Assembly (NCBI RefSeq): GCF_019469425.1
Contig: NZ_CP048272.1
Span: 1,674,001-1,738,000, forward strand
Origin: Bifidobacterium asteroides
Lineage (GTDB): Bacteria; Actinomycetota; Actinomycetes; Actinomycetales; Bifidobacteriaceae
Length of the DNA: 64,000 nucleotides
Direction: 5' to 3'
In this document: piece after piece, positions 63,938 to 64,000 of the stretch
How positions within the stretch are numbered: position 1 is the first letter of the stretch
Layout: the number at the start of each line of letters is the position of its first letter
The notes under the pieces: model-generated
Told to the model about the DNA's origin: nothing
The model's database searches: none
The model's input: the letters and a program-made list of their open reading frames with translations, nothing else
Translations under genes and position numbers: made by a program

Positions 63938-64000
63938 AATCGCATCTCCTGATTCTCTAAGTCAATAGTTTTTGCGGACCGGAACCCCAGGCGGACATCC

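Overview
This window is chromosomal DNA from a high-GC Gram-positive actinobacterium, most likely a Bifidobacterium. The evidence is the high GC content, the DUF2530 and bS22 (AURKAIP1/COX24-type) small proteins, the PspC/LiaRS-like envelope cluster, the nusA-infB-rbfA-truB-ribF and infA-rpmJ-rpsM-rpsK-rpoA-rplQ-truA gene orders, and the ABC/LacI glycoside locus. The genus is an inference from remembered family resemblance, not from a search. Most of the window is ordinary core genome; accessory material is limited.

Layout: 1-8.6 kb carries thyA (cut by the window edge), an OsmC-like protein, a tandem Usp protein, two secreted cell-wall hydrolases (NlpC/P60 and CHAP), manA, a DUF2530 protein, a SenX3-like histidine kinase and divergent phoU. 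8.7-13.2 kb has gpmA, two tandem UbiA/MenA-type prenyltransferases and lysS. A tRNA-Pro(CGG) at 13.33 kb borders a low-GC two-gene insert (13.4-15.5 kb) encoding an AAA15-type ATPase and a TOPRIM-like partner that resembles RloA/RloB. This is the best candidate for an undescribed defence module. 15.6-19.9 kb has a TPR-DUF4037 nucleotidyltransferase-like protein, a DUF4125 protein and a membrane-bound alpha/beta hydrolase. 19.8-24.4 kb is a divergent envelope-stress locus (PspC membrane protein, PspC-histidine kinase, LuxR-type regulator). 24.4-28.8 kb carries a HAD protein without its nucleophile, an S51 peptidase, a ClC channel, a YbaK-like protein and a small membrane protein.

28.8-33.4 kb is a single-strand serine cluster: sdaAB, sdaAA, a serine transporter, serS and tRNA-Ser(UGA). 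33.6-43.4 kb contains a lipid kinase, pgm, an extended RNase HI, rpiA, the tiny bS22 gene, a membrane-anchored unknown, radA and a polar amino-acid ABC transporter. 43.4-50.4 kb is the translation operon nusA-infB-rbfA-truB-ribF. After a lipoprotein and a 0.5-kb intergenic stretch full of hairpins, 51.8-58.7 kb is an alpha-xylosidase (GH31, YicI-type) operon with its ABC importer and LacI regulator. 58.8-64 kb holds tRNA-Ser(CGA), truA, the rpoA ribosomal cluster, infA and an Hsp20 gene.

Several proteins keep their fold but lack the key catalytic residue: the SenX3-like kinase has Glu in place of the phosphoacceptor His, and the HAD protein has Ala in place of the nucleophilic Asp. I saw no CRISPR array, insertion sequence, integrase or rRNA.
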